The notes beneath the pieces were generated by a model, which worked only from the letters and a program-made list of their open reading frames with translations, was not told the DNA's origin and ran no database searches. A program made the position numbers and the translations under genes. DNA of 64,000 nt, taken from Mycolicibacter acidiphilus (GTDB lineage: Bacteria; Actinomycetota; Actinomycetes; Mycobacteriales; Mycobacteriaceae). This document shows positions 25,521 through 34,613 of the stretch, in pieces. How positions within the stretch are numbered: the stretch's first letter is position 1; each line of letters starts with the position of its first letter. The stretch lies in NCBI RefSeq assembly GCF_018455725.1, contig NZ_JAHCLR010000013.1, positions 1 through 64,000 of the forward strand, written 5' to 3'.

Positions 25521-27011
25521 TCAGTCGCCGTTCGCCGTGGTCGCGGCCGGTTTGCGCGGACGGCGCCGACGACGCCGCCGGGCCGCGCCGTCGGCGGTCC
25601 CGGTGGGCGTGGTCTCGGTGGCGGTGCCGGGCCCGGCGGCCGGTGCCGCGGTCTCGGCGGTGCCCGCCTGACCGCCCCGGGTGCGCCGCCGTGACCGCTC
25701 CGTGTTGCGCGGCCGTTCGGCGCGGGGTTCGCGCTCGGTCCGCTTGGCGGGTGTCCGCTTCGCCTCGCCGACGCTGCCGCCGGCGTCGGTCGGGATGTTC
25801 AGCTCGGTGTAGAGGTGCGGGGAACTGGAGTAGGTTTCGGCCGGGTCGGGGCAGCTCAGGTTCAGCGCCTTGTCGATCATCGTCCAGCGGGCCAGCTCAT
25901 CCCAGTCGACCAGGGTGACCGCCACCCCGGTGCGCCCGGCGCGGCCGGTGCGGCCGATCCGGTGCACGTAGGTCTTCTCGTCGTCCGGGCACTGGTAGTT
26001 GATGACGTGGGTGACGTCGTCGATGTCGATGCCGCGGGCGGCCACGTCGGTGGCGACCAGCACGTCGATGTCGCCGGTGCGGAATGACTTCAGCGACTTC
26101 TCCCGGGCGATCTGACCCAGGTCGCCGTGCACCGCACCGACCTTGAAACCGCGCTCGGCGAGGTCGTCGGCGACCTTCTGGGCGGTTCGCTTGGTGCGGG
26201 TGAAGATCATCGTGGCGCCACGGCCACGCGCCTGCAGCACCCGGCTGACCAGCTCCGCCTTGTCCAGCGCGTGCGCCCGGTAGACGAACTGCTCGGTGGC
26301 GTCGTGCACCGCCGAGGAGTGCGGCGCCTCGGCCCGGATGTGGGTGGGCTGATTCATGAAGCTGCGGGCCAGGGTGATGATCGGGCCGGGCATCGTCGCC
26401 GAGAACAGCATCGACTGCCGGTCGTCGGGAATCCGGGCCAGGATCCGCTCGATGTCGGGCAGGAAGCCCAGGTCGAGCATCTCGTCGGCCTCGTCGAGCA
26501 CCAGCATCGACAGCCCGCCGAGCTGCAGGTGGTTCTGCTGGGCCAGGTCCAGCAACCGGCCGGGGGTGCCCACCACCACGTCGGCGCCGGCCTGCAGCGC
26601 CTCGATCTGCGGCTCGTAGGGGCGCCCGCCGTAGATGGCCTGCACGGACAGCGGACGGTCCCCGGCGCGCAGGTACTTGGCCGCGTCGGCCAGGTCGCCG
26701 GAGACCTGGATGCACAGCTCCCGGGTGGGCACCACGACCAGCGCCCGGGGGGTGCCGGTCAGCGGCTTGTCGGCGGAGGTGCTGACCCGCTGCAGCAGCG
26801 GGACGCCGAAGCCGTAGGTCTTGCCCATACCGGTGCGGGCCTGACCGATCAGGTCGTCGCCGGCCAGCGCCAGCGGCAGCGTCAGCTCCTGGATCGCGAA
26901 GGCGTGCTCGATGCCGTCCTCGGCGAGCGCCCGGACGATCTCGTCGCGGACGCCCAGCTCGGCGAACGTCGGTGGGGTGGTCGGGGCAGTGGTGGCGATA
27001 AGCGGGGTCAT
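25521..27011 (-). CDS. rhlE: ATP-dependent DEAD-box RNA helicase RhlE
   Basis: A 496-residue helicase, with the Q motif FAELGVRDEIVRALAEDGI, Walker A ARTGMGKT, VLDEADEMLDLGF, FSATMPG, and motif VI HRIGRTGRAG. The C-terminal tail is basic and Arg/Gly-rich (RSRRRTRGG, RRRRRRRPRK), likely binding RNA. It corresponds to Rv3211. The frame is open to 27191, but MTPLIATT at 27011 matches the relatives' N-terminus; no clear ribosome site is seen there. A -10 TAGTAT at 27204-27209 implies a leader of about 185 nt containing a strong hairpin. Confidence 0.93.
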   Translation of the reverse strand: MTPLIATTAPTTPPTFAELGVRDEIVRALAEDGIEHAFAIQELTLPLALAGDDLIGQARTGMGKTYGFGVPLLQRVSTSADKPLTGTPRALVVVPTRELCIQVSGDLADAAKYLRAGDRPLSVQAIYGGRPYEPQIEALQAGADVVVGTPGRLLDLAQQNHLQLGGLSMLVLDEADEMLDLGFLPDIERILARIPDDRQSMLFSATMPGPIITLARSFMNQPTHIRAEAPHSSAVHDATEQFVYRAHALDKAELVSRVLQARGRGATMIFTRTKRTAQKVADDLAERGFKVGAVHGDLGQIAREKSLKSFRTGDIDVLVATDVAARGIDIDDVTHVINYQCPDDEKTYVHRIGRTGRAGRTGVAVTLVDWDELARWTMIDKALNLSCPDPAETYSSSPHLYTELNIPTDAGGSVGEAKRTPAKRTEREPRAERPRNTERSRRRTRGGQAGTAETAAPAAGPGTATETTPTGTADGAARRRRRRRPRKPAATTANGD

Positions 27012-27209
27012 GCGGGGGCAGATGCCTTTCGACGTCGGCCCGAGGTGTCGGGCCGATTGCGTGCGGGTCCGGGCGCACACGCTGTGACCGTCGATACGTG
27101 CTGATTCGGGGGCCGTCTTCGGGGCCCTGCACTCGGTGAGAGGCGGGCCGACCGCGTGTACGCACATTGCGCGGCAGCGCCGAATCGGCACTGCCTGGCG
27201 GACATACTA
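27012..27209 (-). promoter_or_regulatory. rhlE promoter and structured 5' leader
   Basis: TAGTAT at 27204-27209 is a good -10 on the minus strand. The resulting leader of about 185 nt holds a 9-bp perfect stem (27035-27043 with 27048-27056, 4-nt loop) ending 24 nt before the start codon, near where a ribosome would bind. No gene is seen in this 276-bp gap on either strand. Confidence 0.45.
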
Positions 27210-27287
27210 CCTGGTCGGGCCGTACTCGCATCCGATGCAGCCGAACGGGCGCGGGGAGCGGTCGTCGTGAACGCCTACAGTGTGGTG

Positions 27288-27989
27288 ATGAATTCGGTAC
27301 CCGCCGACCCGGTGGTGCAGCCCGACGAGGCCGCTCAGCCGCGACTGTCCACCGATCACCCCGGTATCAGTGAGCTTTTCGCGCTGCTGGCCTACGGCGA
27401 GGTGGCGGCGTTCTACCGGCTCACCGACGAAGCACGGATGGCGCCGGACCTGCGCGGCCGGATCTCGATGGCGGCGATGGCCGCCGCCGAGATGGGGCAC
27501 TACGAACTGCTGCACGACGCGCTGACCCAGCGCGGTGTGGACGTGGTGGGCGCGATGTCGAAATACGCTGGCGCACTGGACAACTACCACCGGCTGACGA
27601 TGCCCAGCACCTGGTTGGAAGCGCTGGTCAAGACCTACATCGGCGACGCGCTGGCCGCGGACTTCTACCTGGACATCGCCGACGGGCTGCCGGACGAGGC
27701 GGCCGACGTGGTGCACTCGGTGCTCGCCGAGACCAAGCACTCGCAGTTCGTCGTCGATGAGGTGCGGGCCGCGGTGACGGCCAGCGCCAAGCAGCGCAGC
27801 CGGCTGGCGCTGTGGTCGCGCCGACTGCTCGGCGAGGCGATCACCCAGGCGCAGTACGTGCTCGCCGACCACGACGAACTCGTCGACCTGGTGATGTCCG
27901 GAACCAACGGTCTGACGCACCTGGCCGGGTTCTTCGATCGGATGCAGCGCACCCACGACGACCGCATGCGGGAACTGGGTCTGGCCTGA
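27288..27989 (+). CDS. Ferritin-like domain protein (Rv3210c-like)
   Basis: A helical protein of about 233 residues annotated in relatives as a ferritin-like (tRNA-hydroxylase type) fold. Helix pairs with metal-type residues are visible: LLAYGEVAAFYRLTDEA, MAAAEMGHYELLHDAL and LAETKHSQFVVDEVRA (E..E..H pattern). It corresponds to Rv3210c. Start is uncertain: ATG 27288 gives the expected length, GTG 27285 sits 5 nt after a TACAGT box, and GTG 27267 has a GGGGAG site. It is divergent from rhlE. Enzyme activity is unknown. Confidence 0.82.
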   Translation: MNSVPADPVVQPDEAAQPRLSTDHPGISELFALLAYGEVAAFYRLTDEARMAPDLRGRISMAAMAAAEMGHYELLHDALTQRGVDVVGAMSKYAGALDNYHRLTMPSTWLEALVKTYIGDALAADFYLDIADGLPDEAADVVHSVLAETKHSQFVVDEVRAAVTASAKQRSRLALWSRRLLGEAITQAQYVLADHDELVDLVMSGTNGLTHLAGFFDRMQRTHDDRMRELGLA

Positions 27990-28009
27990 AGGTCACGGGG
28001 CCCGTCCAC

Positions 28010-28015
28010 TAGCCT
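28010..28015 (+). promoter_or_regulatory. Leaderless-type -10 box upstream of the DUF3107 gene
   Basis: TAGCCT lies 6 nt before ATG 28022. That ATG is in frame with the DUF3107 gene and would add 21 residues to it. Confidence 0.5.
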
Positions 28016-28084
28016 GCTTGCATGAACCGGTTCGGCGCAGCCGGACGGTGTGACATCGACGAGACGTGGACGAAAGGGGCCGGT

Positions 28085-28333
28085 GTGGAGGTCAAGATCG
28101 GGGTTGCTGACAGCGCGCGCGAGCTGGTCTTCACCAGTGCCCAGACGCCCGACGAGGTCGAGAAACTGGTCGCCGACGCGCTGAGCAAGGGCGGCGAACT
28201 GCTCGCGCTCTCCGACGAGAAGGGCCGCCGCTACCTGGTGCAGACCGCCAAGATCGCCTACGTGGAGATCGGCGCCGCCGACAGCCGCCGGGTCGGGTTC
28301 GGGATCGGCGCCGACGCCGCCGACAAGAAGTAA
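28085..28333 (+). CDS. DUF3107 protein, TB9.4 family
   Basis: An 82-residue protein starting (GTG)EVKIGVADSARELVFTSAQ, matching TB9.4 (Rv3208A). It is a small alpha/beta protein of unknown role. GTG 28085 with an upstream AAAGGGG ribosome site is the expected start. However, the same frame is open from ATG 28022, which has a leaderless-type promoter, so a 103-residue form may also be made. It converges on the TetR gene, 34 bp away. Confidence 0.88.
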   Translation: MEVKIGVADSARELVFTSAQTPDEVEKLVADALSKGGELLALSDEKGRRYLVQTAKIAYVEIGAADSRRVGFGIGADAADKK

Positions 28334-28367
28334 CGGCTCAGCGGCGCCTATCGGCGCTTACCTGGGC

Positions 28368-29261
<894 letters not shown>

Positions 29262-29265
29262 TCAG

Positions 29266-30300
29266 GTGACCTTTGACCCGGGGCGGCACGGGGGCGGCCG
29301 AGCGCCGGTGCTGCGTGATCGCTTCCGGGAGCCGCTGCGGGCGCAACGCGACCCGCTGGCCGCCGGGGCCGGGCGGGTGCGGTCCGACCGCGACGTCCAC
29401 CGGCAGTGGCGCCGGCAGAGCTGGCTGGGCCGGTTCATCTCCACCTACGGCTGGCGGGCCTACGCGCTCCCGGTGCTGATGGTGCTGACGGTCGTGGTGG
29501 TCTACCAGGCGGTGACCGGGACCGGCGTGCGCACCAAGACGGTCGAAGAGCCGGTGCAGGGGCCGCCGACGATCGGGTCGGCCGGCACCTCGATCATCGG
29601 TGCGCCGCCGCGCGGCCTCACCCAGTTCGACATCAACCTGCCCATCGGGATCCTGCCGGGGGGCGGACCGTACAACGAGACCGGCGAGATGAGCTGGCAC
29701 ATCGTGCCCGGGACCACCCAGGAGTTCGGCCAGGGCACCGAGAAGGTGTTCGCCTACACCATCGAGGTCGAGAACGGCATCGACACGACTCCCTTCGGCG
29801 GCGACGAAGCGTTCGCCCGGATGGTCGATCAGACGCTGAGCAACCCCAAGGGTTGGACGCACAACCCGCAGATCGGGTTCGTCCGGGTCGACGCGGCCAG
29901 CCGGGTCAACCCCGACTTCCGGATCTCGCTGACGTCGCCGATGACGGTCCGGGAGGGCTGCGGCTACGAGATCGAACTGGAGGCGTCCTGCTACAACCCG
30001 TCCTACGGGGTGCACGCGGAGCCTCGGGTGTTCATCAACGAGGCCCGCTGGGTGCGCGGGGCGGTGCCGTTCCAGGGCGACATCGGCTCCTACCGGCAGT
30101 ACCTGATCAACCATGAGGTCGGCCACGCCCTCGGCTACCAGCATCACGAGCCCTGCGACAAGCAGGACGGTCTGGCGCCGATCATGATGCAGCAGACGTT
30201 CGGCACCTCCAACGATGACGCTGCGAAGTTCGACCCGGACTGGGTCAAGGCCGATGGGAAGACCTGCCGGTTCAACCCGTGGCCCGCGCCGATCCCGTGA
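29266..30300 (+). CDS. DUF3152 membrane-anchored metalloprotease-like protein (Rv3207c-like)
   Basis: A 344-residue protein with a basic N-terminal tail, one membrane helix (AYALPVLMVLTVVVVYQAV, about 70-88) and an external domain. That domain ends with a metzincin-like zinc motif NHEVGHALGYQHHEPC, i.e. HExxHxxGxxH. Cys pairs (EGCGYE, ASCYNP, PCDKQ, KTCRF) suggest disulphides. GTG 29266 gives MTFDPGRH as in relatives; the frame is open to 28978. A cell-envelope protease role is inferred from the motif only. It precedes moeZ. Confidence 0.87.
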   Translation: MTFDPGRHGGGRAPVLRDRFREPLRAQRDPLAAGAGRVRSDRDVHRQWRRQSWLGRFISTYGWRAYALPVLMVLTVVVVYQAVTGTGVRTKTVEEPVQGPPTIGSAGTSIIGAPPRGLTQFDINLPIGILPGGGPYNETGEMSWHIVPGTTQEFGQGTEKVFAYTIEVENGIDTTPFGGDEAFARMVDQTLSNPKGWTHNPQIGFVRVDAASRVNPDFRISLTSPMTVREGCGYEIELEASCYNPSYGVHAEPRVFINEARWVRGAVPFQGDIGSYRQYLINHEVGHALGYQHHEPCDKQDGLAPIMMQQTFGTSNDDAAKFDPDWVKADGKTCRFNPWPAPIP

Positions 30301-30399
30301 GCCTGGGCACAAACCCGTCGGGAAGGTTGGGCGCTCGTTTGTCGTTGACCGGACCACCTGCTGTGATGGTTCGGGTACGCGACTAATGAGGAGAGTTCG

Positions 30400-31578
30400 G
30401 TGTCGATATCGTTGCCGCCGCTGGTTGAACCCGCTGGTGAGCTGACCAGGGACGAGGTGGCCCGTTACAGCCGCCACCTGATCATCCCGGATGTCGGCGT
30501 CGACGGGCAGAAACGACTCAAGAACGCCCGGGTGCTGGTGATCGGCGCGGGTGGGCTGGGTGCGCCGGCCCTGCTGTACCTGGCGGCGGCCGGGGTCGGG
30601 ACGATCGGGATCGTCGACTTCGACGTCGTCGACGAGTCCAACCTGCAGCGTCAGGTGATCCACGGCATCTCCGACGTCGGCCGGCCCAAAGCCGAGAGCG
30701 CACGCGACTCGATCCGTGAGATCAACCCGCTGGTGCAGGTCAACCTGCACGAGGTGCGGCTGGAGCCGGAGAACGCGGTCGAGCTGTTCAGCGGCTACGA
30801 CCTGATTCTGGACGGCACCGACAACTTCGCCACCCGGTATCTGGTCAACGACGCCGCGGTACTGGCGCACAAGCCGTACGTGTGGGGGTCGATCTTCCGG
30901 TTCGAGGGGCAGGCCTCGGTGTTCTGGGAGGACGCGCCGGACGGACTGGGCCTGAACTACCGCGACCTGTACCCGGAGCCGCCGCCGCCGGGCATGGTGC
31001 CGTCCTGCGCCGAAGGCGGCGTGCTCGGCATCCTGTGCGCGTCGATCGGCTCGATCATGGGCACCGAGGCGATCAAGCTGATCACCGGGATCGGCGAGCC
31101 GCTGCTGGGCCGGCTGATGGTCTATGACGCGCTGGAGATGAGCTACCGCACGATCCGCATCCGCAAGGATCCGGCGACTCCGAAGATCACCGAGCTGATC
31201 GACTACGAGGAGTTCTGCGGAGTGGTCTCCGACGAGGCGGCCCAGGCGGCCGCCGGGTCGACCATCACTCCGGCGGAGTTGCGGGAGCTGCTGGACTCCG
31301 GGCAGGAGCTGGCGCTGATCGACGTGCGTGAGCCGGTGGAGTGGGCGATCAACCACATCGAGGGCGCCCGGCTGGTGCCGCAGTCGACGATCAACACCGG
31401 GGAGGGGCTGGCCGAGCTGCCGCAGGACCGGATGTCGGTGCTGTACTGCAAGACTGGTATCCGCTCGGCCGAGGCACTGGCCACCCTGAAGAAGGCCGGC
31501 TTCGCCAACGCGGTGCACCTGCAGGGCGGAATCGTGGCGTGGGCCAAGCAGATGCAGCCCGACATGGTCATGTACTGA
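30400..31578 (+). CDS. moeZ: Adenylyltransferase/sulfurtransferase MoeZ
   Basis: A 392-residue two-domain enzyme. Residues 1-260 are an E1-like (ThiF/MoeB) adenylation domain with GAGGLGAPALLYLAAAG and the FDVVDESNLQRQVIH block. Residues 275-392 are a rhodanese domain with active-site Cys350 in LYCKTGIRSAEA. MoeZ activates and sulphurates small carriers such as MoaD and CysO for molybdopterin and cysteine synthesis. It corresponds to Rv3206c (moeB1). GTG 30400 has GAGGAGAG 4-5 nt upstream. The zinc-type CxxC pairs of E. coli MoeB are not seen. Confidence 0.95.
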   Translation: MSISLPPLVEPAGELTRDEVARYSRHLIIPDVGVDGQKRLKNARVLVIGAGGLGAPALLYLAAAGVGTIGIVDFDVVDESNLQRQVIHGISDVGRPKAESARDSIREINPLVQVNLHEVRLEPENAVELFSGYDLILDGTDNFATRYLVNDAAVLAHKPYVWGSIFRFEGQASVFWEDAPDGLGLNYRDLYPEPPPPGMVPSCAEGGVLGILCASIGSIMGTEAIKLITGIGEPLLGRLMVYDALEMSYRTIRIRKDPATPKITELIDYEEFCGVVSDEAAQAAAGSTITPAELRELLDSGQELALIDVREPVEWAINHIEGARLVPQSTINTGEGLAELPQDRMSVLYCKTGIRSAEALATLKKAGFANAVHLQGGIVAWAKQMQPDMVMY

Positions 31579-31636
31579 GCGCTGCCCCGAGCTGATCCGC
31601 AGCGCGCCGTTCCCCGGGACACCTGCGGTTACGACA

Positions 31637-31642
31637 TAGGCT
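31637..31642 (+). promoter_or_regulatory. Leaderless -10 box for the Rv3205c-like gene
   Basis: TAGGCT lies exactly 6 nt before GTG 31649. Confidence 0.55.
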
Positions 31643-31648
31643 GGACGG

Positions 31649-32503
31649 GTGACCCTGGAACCGCCGCCTGAGCACGTGTTGGCGACGTTCGGGCTGCGTG
31701 GTGCACGTCCGGTCCGGCTGGGCGCCGGCTGGGAAGACGGCTGGAAGTGCGGCGAGGTCGTGCTGTCGATGGTCGCCGACCACGGGCGGGCCGCCTGGTC
31801 GGCAAAAGTGCGCGAAACCCTGTTCGTCGACGGTATCCGGCTGGCCCGGCCGGTGCGTTCCACCGACGGACGCTACGTGGTGTCAGGGTGGCGGGCGGAC
31901 ACCTTCGTCGCCGGCAGTCCGGAGCCCCGCCACGATGAGGTGGTGTCGGCCGCGGTCCGGCTGCACGAGGCCACCGCCAAACTGGAGCGTCCGCGCTTCC
32001 TCACCCAGGCGCCGGTGGCGCCGTGGGCCGACGTGGACGTGTTCATCGCCGCTGACCGTGCCGCCTGGGAGGAGCGGCCGTTCGCCTCGCTGCAGCCCGG
32101 TGCCCAGGTCGCCCCGGGGTCGGTGGACGGTCAGCGCTCGATCGACCTGATCAACCAGCTCGCGACGCTGCGCAAGCCCACCCGGGCCTCGAATCAACTG
32201 GTGCACGGCGACCTGTACGGCACAGTGCTTTTCGCCGACGCCGCTGCACCGGGCATCACCGACATCACGCCGTACTGGCGGCCGGCGTCGTGGGCGGCCG
32301 GTGTGGTAGTGGTGGACGCCCTGTCGTGGGGGGACGCCGACGACGGGCTCATCGAACGCTGGTCGGCGCTGCCGGAGTGGCCGCAGATGCTGTTGCGCGC
32401 GTTGATGTTCCGACTTGCCGTGCACGCTCTGCACCCGCGGTCGACGGCGGAGGCCTTCCCCGGGCTGGCGCGCACCGCCGCGCTGGTGCGGTTGGTGCTC
32501 TAA
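31649..32503 (+). CDS. Phosphotransferase-like protein (Rv3205c-like, TIGR02569 family)
   Basis: A 284-residue protein of an actinobacterial family I recall as TIGR02569. It resembles the aminoglycoside-phosphotransferase/protein-kinase fold only loosely: LVHGDLYGTVLFAD has a Brenner-type HGDL motif and ITDITPYWRPASWAAG may supply the metal Asp. The N-lobe has VRLGAGWEDGWKCGEVVL. Function is unproven. The GTG start is supported by a leaderless promoter. It ends 4 bp into the convergent ATL gene. Confidence 0.78.
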   Translation: MTLEPPPEHVLATFGLRGARPVRLGAGWEDGWKCGEVVLSMVADHGRAAWSAKVRETLFVDGIRLARPVRSTDGRYVVSGWRADTFVAGSPEPRHDEVVSAAVRLHEATAKLERPRFLTQAPVAPWADVDVFIAADRAAWEERPFASLQPGAQVAPGSVDGQRSIDLINQLATLRKPTRASNQLVHGDLYGTVLFADAAAPGITDITPYWRPASWAAGVVVVDALSWGDADDGLIERWSALPEWPQMLLRALMFRLAVHALHPRSTAEAFPGLARTAALVRLVL

Positions 32504-32811
32504 CCCGCGGTTCTGGGGAACCGATGCCGGACGGCGGCGAGATCCACCCGGCCGTCGACGGCGAGCACCCCTTCGGCACGCAGCCGCTCCAACTGCTCGG
32601 TGCGCAGGTGGTCCGTCGGCCGCCCGGACGCCCGGATGACCCGGTGCCAGGGCAGGTCGGAGCCGTCGACGCGCAGGATCCAGCCGACCGTGCGGGCGTT
32701 GGAAAGTCCTGCCGCGGCGGCGATGTCGCCGTAGGTGGCGACCTGCCCGGCGGGGATCGAGCAGATCAGCGCACGCACCAGTTCGACCTGTTCGTCGGTG
32801 ACCGCGGCCAT
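32500..32811 (-). CDS. Alkyltransferase-like (ATL) DNA-repair protein
   Basis: A 103-residue protein with the O6-alkylguanine-DNA alkyltransferase DNA-binding fold (QVATYGDIAAAAGLSNARTVG, helix-turn-helix). The active-site motif PCHRV reads PWHRVI, with Trp55 in place of the acceptor Cys. ATL proteins of this kind bind alkylated bases and hand them to nucleotide-excision repair instead of removing the alkyl group. It corresponds to Rv3204. It lies 9 bp downstream of the LipV-like gene, so the two may be co-transcribed. Confidence 0.92.
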   Translation of the reverse strand: MAAVTDEQVELVRALICSIPAGQVATYGDIAAAAGLSNARTVGWILRVDGSDLPWHRVIRASGRPTDHLRTEQLERLRAEGVLAVDGRVDLAAVRHRFPRTAG

Positions 32812-32820
32812 GATCGGCGG

Positions 32821-33615
32821 CTACCGCCGGTCCAGATGCCCGCGGAGCACGGCCGCCACCTCAGCCGGGCGCGCCTGCGCCACCATGTGGTCGCAGTTCA
32901 AGTCCACCAGGGTGAAGTCGGCGCCCAATCGTTCGTTCAGTGCATCGAGCAGCGCCGCACCGACGTAGGGCGGTGCGGTGTGCGTCGCCCGGACCAGCGT
33001 CGTCGGTGTGCCGACGGTCGGCAGCACGACGTCGCGGGCCAGTTCGCTCCAGTAGGACATCATCGCGGGAACGCTGATCCGCCAGCCGTACCGGCCGTTG
33101 GGCAGTGCGACCAGGTGTTCATCGAGTTCGACGTCGAGCAGCGCCGGATCCACGTCGGCCCAGGAGCCGTGGACCTTCTCGGCGCGGGCCTCGGCGGGGT
33201 CCGGGTAGTCCGGGGAGGACAGCATCGCTGCGGCGATCTCGGCCATCCAGCCGCCGTCGAGTCCGATCGCCGGGTCGAGCAGCACCAGCGAGCCGACCAG
33301 ATCGGGCCGGGCGGCGGCAAGATGCAGCGCGATCGCGCCGCCGAAGGAATGCCCGACCACCGCCACCGGGCCGTCGGCGGTGTCGTCGAGCAGTGCGGCA
33401 AGTGCGGTGACATTGGCGTCGATCGTCCACGGGGCCGCCCACGACGACCGGCCGTGCCCGAGCAGATCCGGTGCTGCCACCGGGATTTCGGGGAAGTGTC
33501 CGGCGAGCGGTCGCCATCGTGCACCGTGGCCGGTCAACCCGTGGATGGCCAGCAGTCGAACCGGGCCGGCTGGCCCGTAGCGATGGACGTGCAGACCGTC
33601 GTGATCGGAACTCAC
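32821..33615 (-). CDS. lipV: Alpha/beta-hydrolase, LipV-like
   Basis: A 264-residue soluble alpha/beta-hydrolase. The nucleophile elbow is VGHSFGGAIAL with Ser90, the oxyanion region is LAIHGLTGHGARW, and the catalytic His is in NCDHMVAQARP near the C-terminus. It corresponds to Rv3203 LipV, reported as a lipase/esterase. Start is GTG 33615. Substrate is not evident. It is divergent from the hsp20 gene. Confidence 0.88.
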   Translation of the reverse strand: MSSDHDGLHVHRYGPAGPVRLLAIHGLTGHGARWRPLAGHFPEIPVAAPDLLGHGRSSWAAPWTIDANVTALAALLDDTADGPVAVVGHSFGGAIALHLAAARPDLVGSLVLLDPAIGLDGGWMAEIAAAMLSSPDYPDPAEARAEKVHGSWADVDPALLDVELDEHLVALPNGRYGWRISVPAMMSYWSELARDVVLPTVGTPTTLVRATHTAPPYVGAALLDALNERLGADFTLVDLNCDHMVAQARPAEVAAVLRGHLDRR

Positions 33616-33794
33616 CCGTCGATGGTGCCAGTCACCCGGCTGCGCTTCAACGTCACCTCGCAGTCGGCGCCGACGTCGACTTCGGACGGCCGATGCGACC
33701 GAGGCCGCGTAAACAGCACGCGCCGAGCGAGATAGCGCATTCCGAGCGAACGCGCTCCCTGCCGCCCGCGCTGTCCAAACATGCTGCTCAGCGA

Positions 33795-33829
33795 TAGAAT
33801 ATGTACATCGATACGCATGAATTATCGAT
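33795..33829 (+). promoter_or_regulatory. hsp20 promoter with inverted-repeat operator
   Basis: TAGAAT at 33795-33800 is a good -10. ATCGATA-N9-TATCGAT, with perfect 7-bp arms, covers 33807-33829 and begins at the predicted +1. The position fits a repressor operator. It is not the CTTGAGT-type HspR site. Confidence 0.55.
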
Positions 33830-33848
33830 GAGGTATTCGAGGTGAGAA

Positions 33849-34271
33849 ATGATGCTCATGAGAACAGATCCGTTCCGTGACCTCGACCGTCTGACTCAAC
33901 ACATGCTAGGCACCGCGGCACGTCCGGCTGTCATGCCGATGGATGCGTGGCGGGACGGCGACCAGTTCGTCGTCGAGTTCGATCTGCCCGGCGTACAAGT
34001 GGATTCGCTCGGACTCGACGTCGAGCGCAACGTGCTGACCGTGCACGCCGAACGCGCCGACGTCGACCCGGCCCGGGAGATGGTGTCGGCGGAGCGACCG
34101 CGCGGCGTCTTCAGCCGGCAGTTGTTCCTCGGCGAGAATCTCGACACCGACAGGATCGAGGCCGGCTACTCCGATGGCGTACTGCGCCTGACGATCCCGG
34201 TGGCGGAGAAAGCCAAACCACGCCACATCGCGATCAGCCACAGTGGTAACGGTCACGCGATCAGCGCCTGA
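33849..34271 (+). CDS. Hsp20-family small heat-shock protein
   Basis: A 140-residue small chaperone. The alpha-crystallin domain (about 28-130) includes [27 protein letters not shown], and [20 protein letters not shown], i.e. the G-x-L-x-I type signature. It would hold unfolded proteins under stress. ATG 33849 has GAGGTGAG upstream. It precedes a DnaJ-domain gene, forming a small heat-shock pair absent from the matching place in M. tuberculosis as I recall. A strong inverted repeat at its promoter suggests repression. Confidence 0.92.
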   Translation: MMLMRTDPFRDLDRLTQHMLGTAARPAVMPMDAWRDGDQFVVEFDLPGVQVDSLGLDVERNVLTVHAERADVDPAREMVSAERPRGVFSRQLFLGENLDTDRIEAGYSDGVLRLTIPVAEKAKPRHIAISHSGNGHAISA

Positions 34272-34280
34272 CGGCGACAC

Positions 34281-34592
34281 GTGAACAACATTGCGACGTC
34301 CGACCCCTACGCGGTGCTGGGCGTCGCACGCAGTGCGACGAATGCGGAGATCACCCGCGCATATCGGCGGCTGCTGCGAACCCACCACCCGGACCTGCGA
34401 TCCGGCGGTGACGCACCGACCCACACCACGGCTGAGTTGCAGCGGGTTCTGCAGGCGTATGCGGTGCTGCGCGATCCGGTGCGTCGTGCCGCCCACGACC
34501 GCGCGACGCGGCGGATGAACGGGCTGCGCGCAACCCGACCGGGTCCGCCGCCCCTGTGGGCGGGGCCGGTGCGCTGGCACGCGGTGCGCTAG
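34281..34592 (+). CDS. Short J-domain protein
   Basis: A 103-residue protein made almost only of a DnaJ J-domain: DPYAVLGVARSATNAEITRA, YRRLLRTHHPDL (the HPD motif) and LQAYAVLRDPVRRAAHDR. It lacks the Gly/Phe, zinc and substrate domains of DnaJ. It would recruit and stimulate an Hsp70. GTG 34281 is 9 bp after hsp20, so it is likely co-transcribed and works with that chaperone; the ribosome site is weak. Confidence 0.87.
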   Translation: MNNIATSDPYAVLGVARSATNAEITRAYRRLLRTHHPDLRSGGDAPTHTTAELQRVLQAYAVLRDPVRRAAHDRATRRMNGLRATRPGPPPLWAGPVRWHAVR

Positions 34593-34613
34593 CTGTCGGA
34601 CCGTGATGCTGTC

